Shown: positions 6,880 through 13,894, counted from the stretch's first letter. The stretch: DNA of 15,781 nucleotides from Oscillospiraceae bacterium (GCA_019423445.1 JAHZBJ010000036.1:2434-18214); one strand, 5' to 3'. Notes: generated by a model not told the origin, from the sequence alone. A program made the numbers and translations.

Positions 6880-7431
6880 TTAACCGATTAGAATGTCGCT
6901 CCACTGGAACATATACCCCACCCGGCGCACCGTTACCAGGCATCGGGCGTACTCTCCCAGCTTCTGCCGGAGGCACTTGATATGGGTATCCACCGTGCGG
7001 ACGTCGCCGCTGTAGTCCACCTCCCACACCGCTGCCAGAAGCTGGCTCCGGGTGAGGACCAGATTTTTGTGGTAAGCCAGATATGCCAAAAGCTCAAACT
7101 CCTTAATGGTCAGGGGAAGCTCCCGCCCCTCTATGGTAACCGTTCGGGCCCGGTAGGAGATCACCAGCCGTCCGAATTCCACCCGGTCCATGTCCAATCC
7201 CCCAGTGTACCGAAGCACTTCCTCCGGCCGGGCGGTCATTGTGACGGTTTGGACCGGGGCAGTGCTGCCGCTGCCAGCCAGAAATACTTGAAAGGTAAGG
7301 ATCACGGTACCTTCCGCCAGAGAGTCTTCCCCACCGGTCCAGAGGATGGAAAAGCCTTCCCGCATCAGTGTTGCCTGTATCAGGCGGCGAATGGCATCCT
7401 CCTGCTGAGCTGCCAGGATTTTGTTTTTCAT
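6880..7431 (-). CDS. OmpR/PhoB-type winged-helix regulator with degenerate receiver domain, 183 aa
   Basis: The C-terminal half (about residues 85-178) is a Trans_reg_C winged helix. It has LTIKEFELLAYLAYHKNLVL, then RSQLLAAVW, the recognition helix VRTVDTHIKCLRQKLG (144-159) and the wing VRRVGYMF. The N-terminus (KILAAQQEDAIRRLIQATLM, then REGF) aligns with the first strand and helix of response-regulator receivers. The acidic pair at positions 9-10 is replaced by Gln-Gln, the usual phospho-acceptor Asp around residue 53 is not present, and the region is only about 80 residues instead of about 120. It is therefore probably a phosphorylation-independent regulator. I chose the ATG at 7431, which gives the receiver-like start; the SD site is weak (AGGGGA about 12 bases upstream). 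A longer frame to 7581 adds residues unlike any family. No histidine kinase is adjacent. Confidence 0.85.
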   Translation of the reverse strand: MKNKILAAQQEDAIRRLIQATLMREGFSILWTGGEDSLAEGTVILTFQVFLAGSGSTAPVQTVTMTARPEEVLRYTGGLDMDRVEFGRLVISYRARTVTIEGRELPLTIKEFELLAYLAYHKNLVLTRSQLLAAVWEVDYSGDVRTVDTHIKCLRQKLGEYARCLVTVRRVGYMFQWSDILIG

Positions 7432-7581
7432 GTGCTTTTCATCCCCTGCTTCTCTGTGGATATTTCTTCCATTTTCGCAAGGAATCGCCCTTAGTTCAAG
7501 AGCTTCAAAGAGCAAAACACCGAATTGTAGCCTTCCGGTTACATTTAAATTTGTTATACAAATGTTGAAATAATGACACAC

Positions 7582-7801
7582 AAGAATTGCGATTAGCTGT
7601 CCTGCATATCCGGGATATATTTTCCTTTATTGTTGATATTTTTCTAAAAATTATTACATTATGTAACTATTATAACATATTTAGTTTTGCTTCTAATTAT
7701 TTTTACTTGTAGATTTCACTAGTTTATCAAATAAAATTCGCAAAATCAGCCTACTTTTCTCTTTGCCATTTCAAAAATGACCAGAAAAGGTTCGTTTTTC
7801 A
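7582..7801. other. AT-rich intergenic region, no gene seen
   Basis: The gap between the regulator and the secreted-protein gene (7432-7904 in total) is strikingly AT-rich compared with the surrounding GC-rich DNA. I see no ORF or RNA gene in it. Short inverted pieces such as ATTTG..CAAAT near 7549-7564 could be promoter or operator elements of the divergent genes. Confidence 0.6.
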
Positions 7802-7833
7802 TTCACCAACAAAGTTACAAGTTGTAATAAAAT
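7802..7833 (+). promoter_or_regulatory. Possible promoter of the secreted NPDTG protein gene
   Basis: TTCACC (7802-7807), 17 bases and TAATAAAAT (7825-7833) form a weak sigma-A-like pair. It would give a leader of about 65 bases with a GGGAG/CTCCC stem before the SD site. The AT-rich upstream DNA could act as an UP element. Confidence 0.35.
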
Positions 7834-7904
7834 GTTCTTGGACGGGGGGAGAGTGGAGAGCCCTCCCGGCCGAAGATTGAAATTTTGAATGGAGGAAAAC
7901 GAAC

Positions 7905-8921
7905 ATGAAAAAGGTACTCGCTCTTGTGCTGGCTGTCATGATGCTGGCCACCGTGGCGTTTGCCGCTGTTACTCCCGGTAATGGCACCACTGCTGGTTCT
8001 GCCCTTCCCGGCGACACCATCACCCTGGATGCTACTATGTTCTATCTGAACGGCGATGGCACCAGCACTCAACTGGACAACACTGTTACTTTCACCTCTG
8101 AGTATTTCAGCATCTCCCGCAAGGTCTTTGAAAGCGGTTCTAGCCTGGTGGAGTCCGTTGCTTTCAATGATGATGACGCCGTCATCGAGATCAAGCTGAA
8201 GCAGGATTATGATTTGAAGGCTCCCACCAAGGCCAACCTGGTTCTGGATGAGCTTGACATCAAGTGCAAGAAGGATACAGGCGTCGCCGATAAGGGCAAA
8301 ACCTACAAGCTGAACAGCTATGCTGAGGGCAGCACCTGGGTTTCCTGGGTCGTTGGTTACGCTGAGAACACCATCGGCACTGGTCTGAGCGCTGGCGACG
8401 AAATCCTCAACGCTAACTTCACCGACATTAACAAGGTCGATAAGGATCTGGCCTATGGTGTCCTGACCTTTGATGCCATGGACACCGATGTCAATGTTTC
8501 TGTTCGCGTTTTCGCTAAGGAGACCTACAACCTGGCTCAGTCCACCAAGGTTGACAGCGCCATCCTGGTTGCCAACGCTGATGCCGATGCTGACATCACC
8601 GGCCTGAACTTCAAGGCTGCTCCCACCTTCAACAGCACCGCTACCGTCTATTTCTACAAACCCGAAGATTCCTTCATCTATGAGGTGAAGAACGGCAAAC
8701 TGGTTGACTGCAACGCCAAGTGGAGTGAGGATGACGGCGCCTTCGTTCTGAAGACCCGCACCCTGGGCAGCTATGTCTTCTCCGATGTTGAGCTGGACGC
8801 TGCTTCTGAGGACGAGAGTGTCGAGAACCCCGACACCGGCGCTAACGACGTTGTTGGCATCGCCGCTGCTCTGGGCGCTGTTGCCCTGGTCTCCGCCGCC
8901 GCTGTTTCTCTGAAGAAATAA
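7905..8921 (+). CDS. Secreted protein with NPDTG sortase-type C-terminal anchor, 338 aa, unknown function
   Basis: The N-terminus MKKVLALVLAVMMLATVAFA is a classical Sec signal peptide (cleavage after AFA). The C-terminus has NPDTG (308-312), a hydrophobic stretch to about 336 and terminal KK, the layout of a sortase cell-wall sorting signal. The pentapeptide resembles the (S/P/N)PxTG motifs of clostridial class B-type sortases. The body (about 25-300) is Asp/Thr/Val/Ala-rich and beta-like, without Cys-rich or catalytic motifs I recognise. GGAGG lies 9 bases before the ATG. Codons favour GCT, GTT, GGT and AAG far more than in neighbouring genes, consistent with very high expression or separate origin. 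A surface-layer, adhesin or envelope role is likely but unproven. No sortase gene is in the window. Confidence 0.88.
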   Translation: MKKVLALVLAVMMLATVAFAAVTPGNGTTAGSALPGDTITLDATMFYLNGDGTSTQLDNTVTFTSEYFSISRKVFESGSSLVESVAFNDDDAVIEIKLKQDYDLKAPTKANLVLDELDIKCKKDTGVADKGKTYKLNSYAEGSTWVSWVVGYAENTIGTGLSAGDEILNANFTDINKVDKDLAYGVLTFDAMDTDVNVSVRVFAKETYNLAQSTKVDSAILVANADADADITGLNFKAAPTFNSTATVYFYKPEDSFIYEVKNGKLVDCNAKWSEDDGAFVLKTRTLGSYVFSDVELDAASEDESVENPDTGANDVVGIAAALGAVALVSAAAVSLKK

Positions 8922-8944
8922 GCAAGGCTGACCCCTGAACTTAC

Positions 8945-8976
8945 GAGAATCCGCTTTCATGTGTGTGCGGTTTCTC
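8945..8976 (+). other. Stem-loop after the secreted-protein gene
   Basis: GAGAAtCCGC (8945-8954) and GCGGtTTCTC (8967-8976) pair with one T-T mismatch around a 12-base loop. It lies between the stop codon and the terminator and could protect the 3' end of an abundant mRNA. Confidence 0.5.
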
Positions 8977-8983
8977 CATAACA

Positions 8984-9023
8984 AAAGACCGCTGGGTATT
9001 CTCCAAACCCGGCGGTCTTTTTA
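8984..9023 (+). terminator. Intrinsic terminator of the secreted-protein gene
   Basis: AAAGACCGCTGGGT and ACCCGGCGGTCTTT form a 14-bp stem (one G-T pair) with a 9-base loop, ending in TTTTT. The second repeat cluster begins directly after it. Confidence 0.92.
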
Positions 9024-9024
9024 T

Positions 9025-9050
9025 GTCCGTGAGGCCGGGCAGGCCCGGCG
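9025..9050 (-). repeat. Solo GTCCGTGAG end motif plus GC hairpin
   Basis: GTCCGTGAG (9025-9033) is the outer end motif of the repeat family in minus orientation. It is followed at once by a GC-rich hairpin (GCCGGGC/GCCCGGC). A complete element begins with the same motif at 9056, so this looks like a remnant or nested end. Confidence 0.55.
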
Positions 9051-9055
9051 GCCGC

Positions 9056-9226
9056 GTCCGTGAGAATACCTTCTGCAATCCGAAATGTAGTGCCCCGCTC
9101 TCTGAACAAATCACTTAGGCTGATAAAGACGCTGAATACACCCACAAAAGCGCCTTCTGAATCCCAGGTGATATGCTCAGGGAGCGGGGCACAAACTTAC
9201 GATGCTGCGTCCCTTTTCTCACGGAC
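9056..9226 (+). repeat. Complete 171-bp MITE-like inverted-repeat element, copy 1
   Basis: The ends are GTCCGTGAGAA and TTCTCACGGAC, an 11-bp terminal inverted repeat. Inside, 9090-9114 and 9168-9192 are complementary at 22 of 25 positions, so the whole element can fold into one long hairpin. Bases 9141-9192 match the reverse complement of 13965-14016 at 50 of 52 positions, and the overall layout and length match the copy at 13932-14101. It has no ORF worth calling. It lies between the secreted-protein gene and the end of fakA. Confidence 0.88.
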
Positions 9227-9248
9227 TTGAGTGCAGCCTCCAGGCCGC

Positions 9249-9297
9249 CAGGGAGCGGGGCACAATTTAACGATTCGCAGAATCTTCTCTCACGGAC
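9249..9297 (+). repeat. Truncated arm of the inverted-repeat element
   Basis: It begins CAGGGAGCGGGGCACAA and ends CTCTCACGGAC, matching the right part of the 67-base arms. The first ~18 bases of the arm are not recognisable. It contains the small perfect hairpin GATTC-GCA-GAATC. It ends 23 bases short of the fakA stop codon. Confidence 0.8.
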
Positions 9298-9302
9298 ATG
9301 AC

Positions 9303-9320
9303 AGCCCGGTCTGCCGGGCT
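9303..9320 (-). terminator. GC-rich hairpin at the fakA stop codon, possible terminator
   Basis: AGCCCGG-TCTG-CCGGGCT (7-bp stem) overlaps the first base of the fakA stop region. There is no U-run, so intrinsic termination is doubtful; the adjacent repeat may take over 3'-end formation. Confidence 0.35.
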
Positions 9321-10975
9321 TATTCCACGCTGATGATGAGGTAGTACACCGGCTGTCCGCCGTTGACCAGGGCCATATCCACTCCGTCGGGGAGTTTCTC
9401 CCGGATAGCGGCCTCTACTTCCTGGGCCTGCTCCTGGGTAATATCCTGGCCATAGATAACGGTGACAAAGGAAGAATCACGGTTCAGCAGGGCCTTGGTG
9501 AGCTTGACAGCGGCCTTCCGGAGATCTCTTTCGGTGAAGCTGACCTTGCCGTTCTCCAGGGCCAGGAGCTCCCCTTCCTTGATCTTGTGGCCGTCGTACT
9601 CGCTGTCCCGGGCAGCGAAGGTGATCTGTCCCGTGCCTACCCGGTCAGCAGCCTTGGTCATCTCCAGGAGGTTCTCTCCCGGCTCTCTGCTCTCGTCAAA
9701 AGCAAGCATGGCGGAGAGACCCTGGGGAATGGTCCTGGTGGGGATAACCTGGATGGTCCGGCTCTTGCAGAGCTTGGCGGCCTGCTCCGCCGCCATGATG
9801 ATGTTCTTGTTATTGGGCAGCACGAACACCGTCTGGCTGGGAGTAGCCTCAGCGGCCCGGAGGATATCGTCGGTAGAGGGGTTCATGGTCTGGCCCCCGC
9901 TTACCACCTGGTTGACACCCAGGTCCAGGAAAAGCTGCTTCACGCCGTCTCCGGCGGCCACGGCCACAAAACCGTTGGGCTGATCCGGATCCACCGCCAC
10001 CTTGTTCTGGGCTTTGGCTACGGCAGCCTTTTTCTTGATATCGTGCTGGATCCACATGTTGTCAATTTTGATCTTGTTGAGCATGCCGAACTCCAGGGCC
10101 TTCTGAATGGCCTTGCCGGGATTGTCGGTATGGACGTGGCACTTGATGATCTCCTCGTCGTCCACCACCACGGCGCTGTCGCCGATGGATTCCAGGTAGG
10201 CCCGAAGCTTCAGGCTGTCGGCATTTTTGTCCTCCTTGAGGACAATAAACTCGGTGCAGTAGGGATAGGTCAGGTCTTCCAGCTCCAGCTCGCCGGCGGC
10301 GTCGGTGTCCGGATGGATGGAATCCTCGGTGCCGGGGCGGACCTCCTGGCTGGGAATAATCTCCCCGCCGTCAAAGACCGCCTTCATTCCCTCATAGATG
10401 CACAGCAGCCCCTGGCCGCCAGCATCCACCACACCGGCCTTTTTGAGGACCGGAAGCATCTCCGGGGTCTGAGCCAGGGCCTGGGCGGCTTCCTTCACCA
10501 CCACGTCCCACAGCTCCGGGACGGTCATGCCGGGGACATACCGCTCCTTGGCGGCCTCAGCGGAGAGACGGGCCACGGTGAGCATGGTGCCCTCGGTGGG
10601 CTTCATCACCGCTTTGTAAGCGGCTTCCACTCCGATGGCCAGAGCGTCCACAATGTCCTTGGCGTCGGCGGTGGTCTTTCCCTTGAGGCCCTTGGAGAAA
10701 CCCCGGAACAACAGGGAGGTAATTACGCCGGAATTGCCCCGGGCCCCCCGCAGGAGGGCTGAGGCAGCGGTGTGGGCCACATCATAGACCCCGGCGGAAC
10801 CGGCGTCCATAGCCTCCAGCTCCTGGGAAGCAGCTCCCATGGTCATGCTCATATTGGTTCCGGTATCCCCGTCGGGGACCGGGAAGACGTTGAGAGAATC
10901 CACCTTCTGGCGCTGATTGGCCAGGTTATTGGAGGCGGAAACCATGGCGTCCCGCAGAATTTGTCCTGTGATCAC
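9320..10975 (-). CDS. fakA: Fatty acid kinase catalytic subunit FakA (DAK2-domain, YloV family), 551 aa
   Basis: FakA phosphorylates fatty acids held by FakB (DegV-family) carriers, so that exogenous or recycled fatty acids enter phospholipid synthesis. The N-terminal DAK2 domain shows the Mg-ATP motif PVPDGDTGTNM (32-42) and LLRGARGNSGVITSL further on. The middle and C-terminal domains follow as in YloV, and the length (about 550 aa) is that of the family. I chose the GTG at 10975: AAAGGAG lies 8 bases upstream and the protein then reads ITGQILRDAMVSAS, aligned with relatives. The frame upstream to 11017 is only leader. It follows the Asp23-like gene by 76 bases, the common Firmicutes pairing (yloU-yloV). 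No fakB is in the window. Confidence 0.95.
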   Translation of the reverse strand: MITGQILRDAMVSASNNLANQRQKVDSLNVFPVPDGDTGTNMSMTMGAASQELEAMDAGSAGVYDVAHTAASALLRGARGNSGVITSLLFRGFSKGLKGKTTADAKDIVDALAIGVEAAYKAVMKPTEGTMLTVARLSAEAAKERYVPGMTVPELWDVVVKEAAQALAQTPEMLPVLKKAGVVDAGGQGLLCIYEGMKAVFDGGEIIPSQEVRPGTEDSIHPDTDAAGELELEDLTYPYCTEFIVLKEDKNADSLKLRAYLESIGDSAVVVDDEEIIKCHVHTDNPGKAIQKALEFGMLNKIKIDNMWIQHDIKKKAAVAKAQNKVAVDPDQPNGFVAVAAGDGVKQLFLDLGVNQVVSGGQTMNPSTDDILRAAEATPSQTVFVLPNNKNIIMAAEQAAKLCKSRTIQVIPTRTIPQGLSAMLAFDESREPGENLLEMTKAADRVGTGQITFAARDSEYDGHKIKEGELLALENGKVSFTERDLRKAAVKLTKALLNRDSSFVTVIYGQDITQEQAQEVEAAIREKLPDGVDMALVNGGQPVYYLIISVE

Positions 10976-11051
10976 AGCTTTACGCTCCTTTCGGAGATAG
11001 GCTCCGGCCTTCTCCAAACAATAATGAATTTTTTGTCCTGGAGAGAGGCCC

Positions 11052-11402
11052 TTACTGGGCGTTCATGGAATCCACGTAGACGTTGACTTTGGCCACGTCA
11101 AAGCCGGTGCTCTCCTCCACGGTGTAGCGCACCTTATGGACGATGCTGCGGACAATGGCAGCGATATTCACCCCGTAGGTGACGGCAATGTGGATATCTA
11201 CCACCAGTTTGCCGCTTTCGTTACGGACCCGTACCCCCTTATCCGGAGCATCTCTCCGGAGGACCCGGGAGCGCAGGTCCTGATAGGGGGAATTGATCAT
11301 GCCGGCGACGCCGTAGCACTCGGAAGCCGCCCGGCCGATAAGGTTGGCGAAATATTCCTGGGAGATCTCCACCGTGCCCAGGCTGGTCTCAAAACCGATC
11401 AT
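11052..11402 (-). CDS. Asp23/Gls24 family envelope stress protein (YloU-like), 116 aa
   Basis: The small protein begins MIGFETSLGTVEISQEYFAN. It continues with an alternating hydrophobic core, a variable loop (QDLRSRVLRRDAPDKG), then KLVVDIHIAVTYGVNIAAIV, the hallmark of the Asp23 (DUF322) family. Family members are membrane-associated scaffolds linked to alkaline or envelope stress, and the YloU type is typically next to fakA/yloV, as here. AAGGAGG lies 8 bases before the ATG at 11402. The frame continues upstream to 11447 but runs into the leader. It has its own promoter inside the end of the preceding gene. Confidence 0.93.
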   Translation of the reverse strand: MIGFETSLGTVEISQEYFANLIGRAASECYGVAGMINSPYQDLRSRVLRRDAPDKGVRVRNESGKLVVDIHIAVTYGVNIAAIVRSIVHKVRYTVEESTGFDVAKVNVYVDSMNAQ

Positions 11403-11440
11403 AAAAAAGTCCTCCTTCACGCAGCCCCCCAAAGGGGAGG

Positions 11441-12964
11441 TCACCAATCTCCTATATTATAAAAAATATCCTGCTCGGTTGCAACTATATTCGGGGAAAA
11501 ATCTTGGGAATAACACACGATACCCCTGCGGTACACCAGCGGGATCACAGGCATCACCTTTCCCAGGGCGGTGTCCAGGGCTTCCACATCGGACTGCCCG
11601 GACTTCACTTCATAGTAGGTCTTGATCAGCTCCTCATCCTGAACACAGCCGGGACCTACCTGAGGGTCGGGAGAGATGAGGGAGAGGAGGTCCAGATTCC
11701 AGGGGATCTTCATCTCCCCCAGATACAGGTCGTAATCCCCTGCGGCGATGCGCTGGCTGTAAGTCTCAAAAGGGACCTCCTCCAGCTGGACGCGGATCCC
11801 CGCCGCCTGAACGTCCTGCACCACCAGCTTGGCCGCCGCAACCCGGTCGGCGTTGTCGGAATTCACCAGCAGCCGCAGGGTAAACTCCCGGCCGCCTCTG
11901 GTGCGCCAGCCCTCCTGGTCACGCTGGTCATAGCCCAGGGAGTCCAACACAGCGTTCTGTTCCTCCAGGTTCACCTCCGTCCCGGAGACGGTACCGGAGC
12001 CGGAACTGTAGGAGGCCTTGATGGGGGAATAGGCCGCCGCGCCGAAGCCCAGGTACGCCTTCCGGATCAGGGCGTCCCGGTCCAGAATGCCGGAAAAAGC
12101 GCAGCGCTCCTGGCTGGAAAAGCCCCATCGCTGGCTATTGATCCCCAAAAACACCAGGTTGCTCAGCACCACCTGGCGCCTGGGCAGCCCCAGGGAAAGG
12201 TCCACCTCTCCCTGTAAATCGGTATACATCAGGTCCAGTTCCCCGGAGGCCACCGCCTCCCCCTGGTCCCGAAGGTTCCCTGCGTCCACCAGCTCCACCG
12301 TCTGTACCGTAGCCACCGGATCATAATACCCTTCATTGCGCTCCAGAAGGGTACTCCCTTCCGCGGCCACAAAGCGGCCGCCCCCGGTGGGAAGCGCCTC
12401 CTCCCCGGTGCCCTCCTTCACAATAGGGAAGGCTAAGCTCCGGTCAAAGAACTGGTCCGGGGCGGCAAGAAGGAACACCACGGTGTAGTTATCTGGGGAA
12501 CTGGTCTCCAGCACCCCGGAGAGCTGGGCTGCAAAGCGGGTACTCTGCCGCGCCATCTCCATGGAGTACACAACATCCCCGGCGGTGACGGGGCTGCCGT
12601 CAGAAAACCGGGCGTCGGTGCGGAGCTTCACAATACAGCTGGCCCCTTCAATGGTGATCTCCTGGGCCAGACGGTTCTGAGGATCCCCCATGGTGTTCAG
12701 TGACACCAGAGTATCATACAGCAGCCCCGCGGCGTAGTAGTTCTGGAGGGTAGTACAGGTGTAGGGGTTGAGGGTGTCCTCCCCATGGTAAGGGATCCGG
12801 AGGCGGGTCAGCTCCCCGGAAGCCTGATTCTGTGAGCCGAGGGGCGCCTCCCCCTGGACCAGGCTGGAACCTTCCGTTCCGCCGGAGCAGGAACAGAGAA
12901 GCATGGCGGCGCATAGGGCCGCCGACAAAATACGGATACGAAGGGACAGGGGAAAAACCTCCAA
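11441..12964 (-). CDS. ABC transporter solute-binding lipoprotein, peptide/nickel (SBP family 5) type, about 502-507 aa
   Basis: The protein has a type II signal peptide (LRIRILSAALCAAMLLCSCS) with the lipobox Cys in LLCSCS. An OppA/DppA-like fold follows: IPYHGEDTLNPYTCT, then LAQEITIEG, VKLRTDARFSDGSPVTAGDV and the far C-terminal PVIPLVYRRGIVCYS. These are standard family 5 features, so oligopeptide binding is likely. No permease or ATPase genes adjoin it; it is an orphan that must dock on a distant transporter. The start is uncertain. The only conventional candidate is TTG at 12964, but its codons overlap a good GGAGG. That SD site is ideally spaced (8 bases) for a CTG at 12949, which I favour; the outer boundary is given. 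It lies 97 bases after ymdB on the same strand. Confidence 0.88.
   Translation of the reverse strand: MEVFPLSLRIRILSAALCAAMLLCSCSGGTEGSSLVQGEAPLGSQNQASGELTRLRIPYHGEDTLNPYTCTTLQNYYAAGLLYDTLVSLNTMGDPQNRLAQEITIEGASCIVKLRTDARFSDGSPVTAGDVVYSMEMARQSTRFAAQLSGVLETSSPDNYTVVFLLAAPDQFFDRSLAFPIVKEGTGEEALPTGGGRFVAAEGSTLLERNEGYYDPVATVQTVELVDAGNLRDQGEAVASGELDLMYTDLQGEVDLSLGLPRRQVVLSNLVFLGINSQRWGFSSQERCAFSGILDRDALIRKAYLGFGAAAYSPIKASYSSGSGTVSGTEVNLEEQNAVLDSLGYDQRDQEGWRTRGGREFTLRLLVNSDNADRVAAAKLVVQDVQAAGIRVQLEEVPFETYSQRIAAGDYDLYLGEMKIPWNLDLLSLISPDPQVGPGCVQDEELIKTYYEVKSGQSDVEALDTALGKVMPVIPLVYRRGIVCYSQDFSPNIVATEQDIFYNIGDW
11456..11484 (-). promoter_or_regulatory. Promoter of the asp23-like/fakA operon
   Basis: On the minus strand TTGCAA (11479-11484), 17 bases, then a perfect TATAAT (11456-11461). 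Both boxes lie within the last codons of the upstream solute-binding gene. The leader contains a C-rich/G-rich hairpin (CTCCCC/GGGGGG) about 20 bases before the SD site. Confidence 0.8.
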
Positions 12965-12987
12965 TCTTTCCAGGCCACGGGAAGGCC

Positions 12988-13046
12988 TGCCGCCGGCAGA
13001 CGCCGGGGCGCTTCCTTCCCCAACATGCCGTCTGCCGCCCCGGCAG
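12988..13046 (-). other. Hairpins in the ymdB / solute-binding gene spacer
   Basis: GTCTGCCG-GGG-CGGCAGAC (minus strand, about 13028-13046) is a perfect 8-bp stem. A second GTCTGCCGGCGGCAGGC segment near 12988-13004 can fold on itself or pair with part of the first. There is no U-run, so this could be a processing, attenuation or RNA-stability element rather than a full terminator. Confidence 0.4.
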
Positions 13047-13061
13047 ACCAGAGGCGGCGGT

Positions 13062-13835
13062 TTACTCCACGTTCACCCGCTGGATAGCCTGGGTCCTGCC
13101 GGTGGCGGGGTCGATGTCCAGCACCACCCCGGAAAGGCGGCAGGGGCCGGGGTCGCTCTCAAAACGGGTGGGAAGATTGGTGCGGAACCGCCGCACCGCC
13201 TGCTGGGGCTTCACCCCCAGGCTGGAATTAAAGGAACCGCACATTCCTGCGTCGGTGAGATAGCCGGTGCCGCCGGGAAGGATTCGCTCATCTGCGGTCT
13301 GGATGTGGGTGTGGGTACCCACAACAGCGGAGACCCGCCCGTCAAAATCCCAGGCAAAGGAGAACTTTTCGCTGGTGGCCTCGGCGTGGAAATCCACCAG
13401 AATGATTTTTGCCTCCAGCCGGGGAAGTATACGGTCCATGGCGGCGAAGGGGTTCTCCCAGGCGCAGTCCATATAGACAGTGCCGCAGAGATTCACCACC
13501 GCCACCCTGGGCAGCCCCGGCTTGTCAAAGATGGTCCAGCCCCGGCCCGGGGCCTCCGGGGAGAAATTCAGGGGGCGGACGATACTCTCCTCCCGGTCCA
13601 GGTAATCATAGATCTCCCGGCGCCGCAGGGCGTGGTTCCCCAAGGTGATCACCTGGGCGCCGCAGCCGAAGATATCCTCCGCCGACGCGGGAAGGATGCC
13701 GTTTCCCTCGGCGGCGTTCTCCCCGTTCACCACCGTCAGATCCGGCATCCAGAGGCGCCGCAGGGCCGGCAGCCTCTCCCGGAGGAACCGGGTTCCTCCC
13801 TGACCCACCACATCCCCTACAAACAGGATGCGCAT
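13062..13835 (-). CDS. ymdB: YmdB-type metallophosphoesterase (TIGR00282 family), 257 aa
   Basis: YmdB hydrolyses 2',3'-cyclic nucleotides and affects multicellular behaviour and RNA levels in Bacillus; it is a dinuclear metal enzyme. The metal-ligand set known for the family falls at the same residue numbers here: Asp 8 (VGDVVG), Glu 39 and Asn 40 (NGENAAEGNG), Asn 67 and His 68 (LGNHAL), His 150 (DFHAEATSEK), His 175 and His 177 (GTHTHIQT). The C-terminal TDAGMCGSFNSSLG is also typical. The residues after GNH are ALRR where relatives usually have TWD. AAGGAGG lies 8 bases before the ATG; it can be sequestered in a hairpin. The common neighbours rny and spoVS are absent. Confidence 0.94.
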   Translation of the reverse strand: MRILFVGDVVGQGGTRFLRERLPALRRLWMPDLTVVNGENAAEGNGILPASAEDIFGCGAQVITLGNHALRRREIYDYLDREESIVRPLNFSPEAPGRGWTIFDKPGLPRVAVVNLCGTVYMDCAWENPFAAMDRILPRLEAKIILVDFHAEATSEKFSFAWDFDGRVSAVVGTHTHIQTADERILPGGTGYLTDAGMCGSFNSSLGVKPQQAVRRFRTNLPTRFESDPGPCRLSGVVLDIDPATGRTQAIQRVNVE

Positions 13836-13838
13836 GTC

Positions 13839-13863
13839 GGGTCCTCCTTTCCTTCGGGAAGGA
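13839..13863 (-). promoter_or_regulatory. Hairpin that can cover the ymdB SD site
   Basis: In the minus-strand leader CTCCTTCC-CGAA-GGAAAGGAG folds with a 6-bp outer stem, a one-base bulge and a 2-bp inner stem. The SD site AAGGAGG is the 3' side of this stem, so folding would reduce initiation. Confidence 0.45.
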
Positions 13864-13894
13864 GCTGACGCTTCTCCCCCATTTTTATGTTCCC

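Noticed and set aside
7815..8984. 389-aa minus-strand open frame opposite the secreted protein
   Set aside because: The plus strand has a signal peptide, anchor signal, SD site and terminator; the antisense frame has none.
8957..9145. 62-aa minus-strand small protein between the secreted protein and fakA
   Set aside because: It spans the terminator and repeat arms, with no SD site.
9587..10762. 391-aa plus-strand open frame opposite fakA
   Set aside because: It is antisense to a clear FakA; low-complexity His/Gly/Leu composition and no ribosome site.
11504..12217. 237-aa plus-strand open frame inside the solute-binding gene
   Set aside because: It is a shadow of the opposite-strand coding frame.
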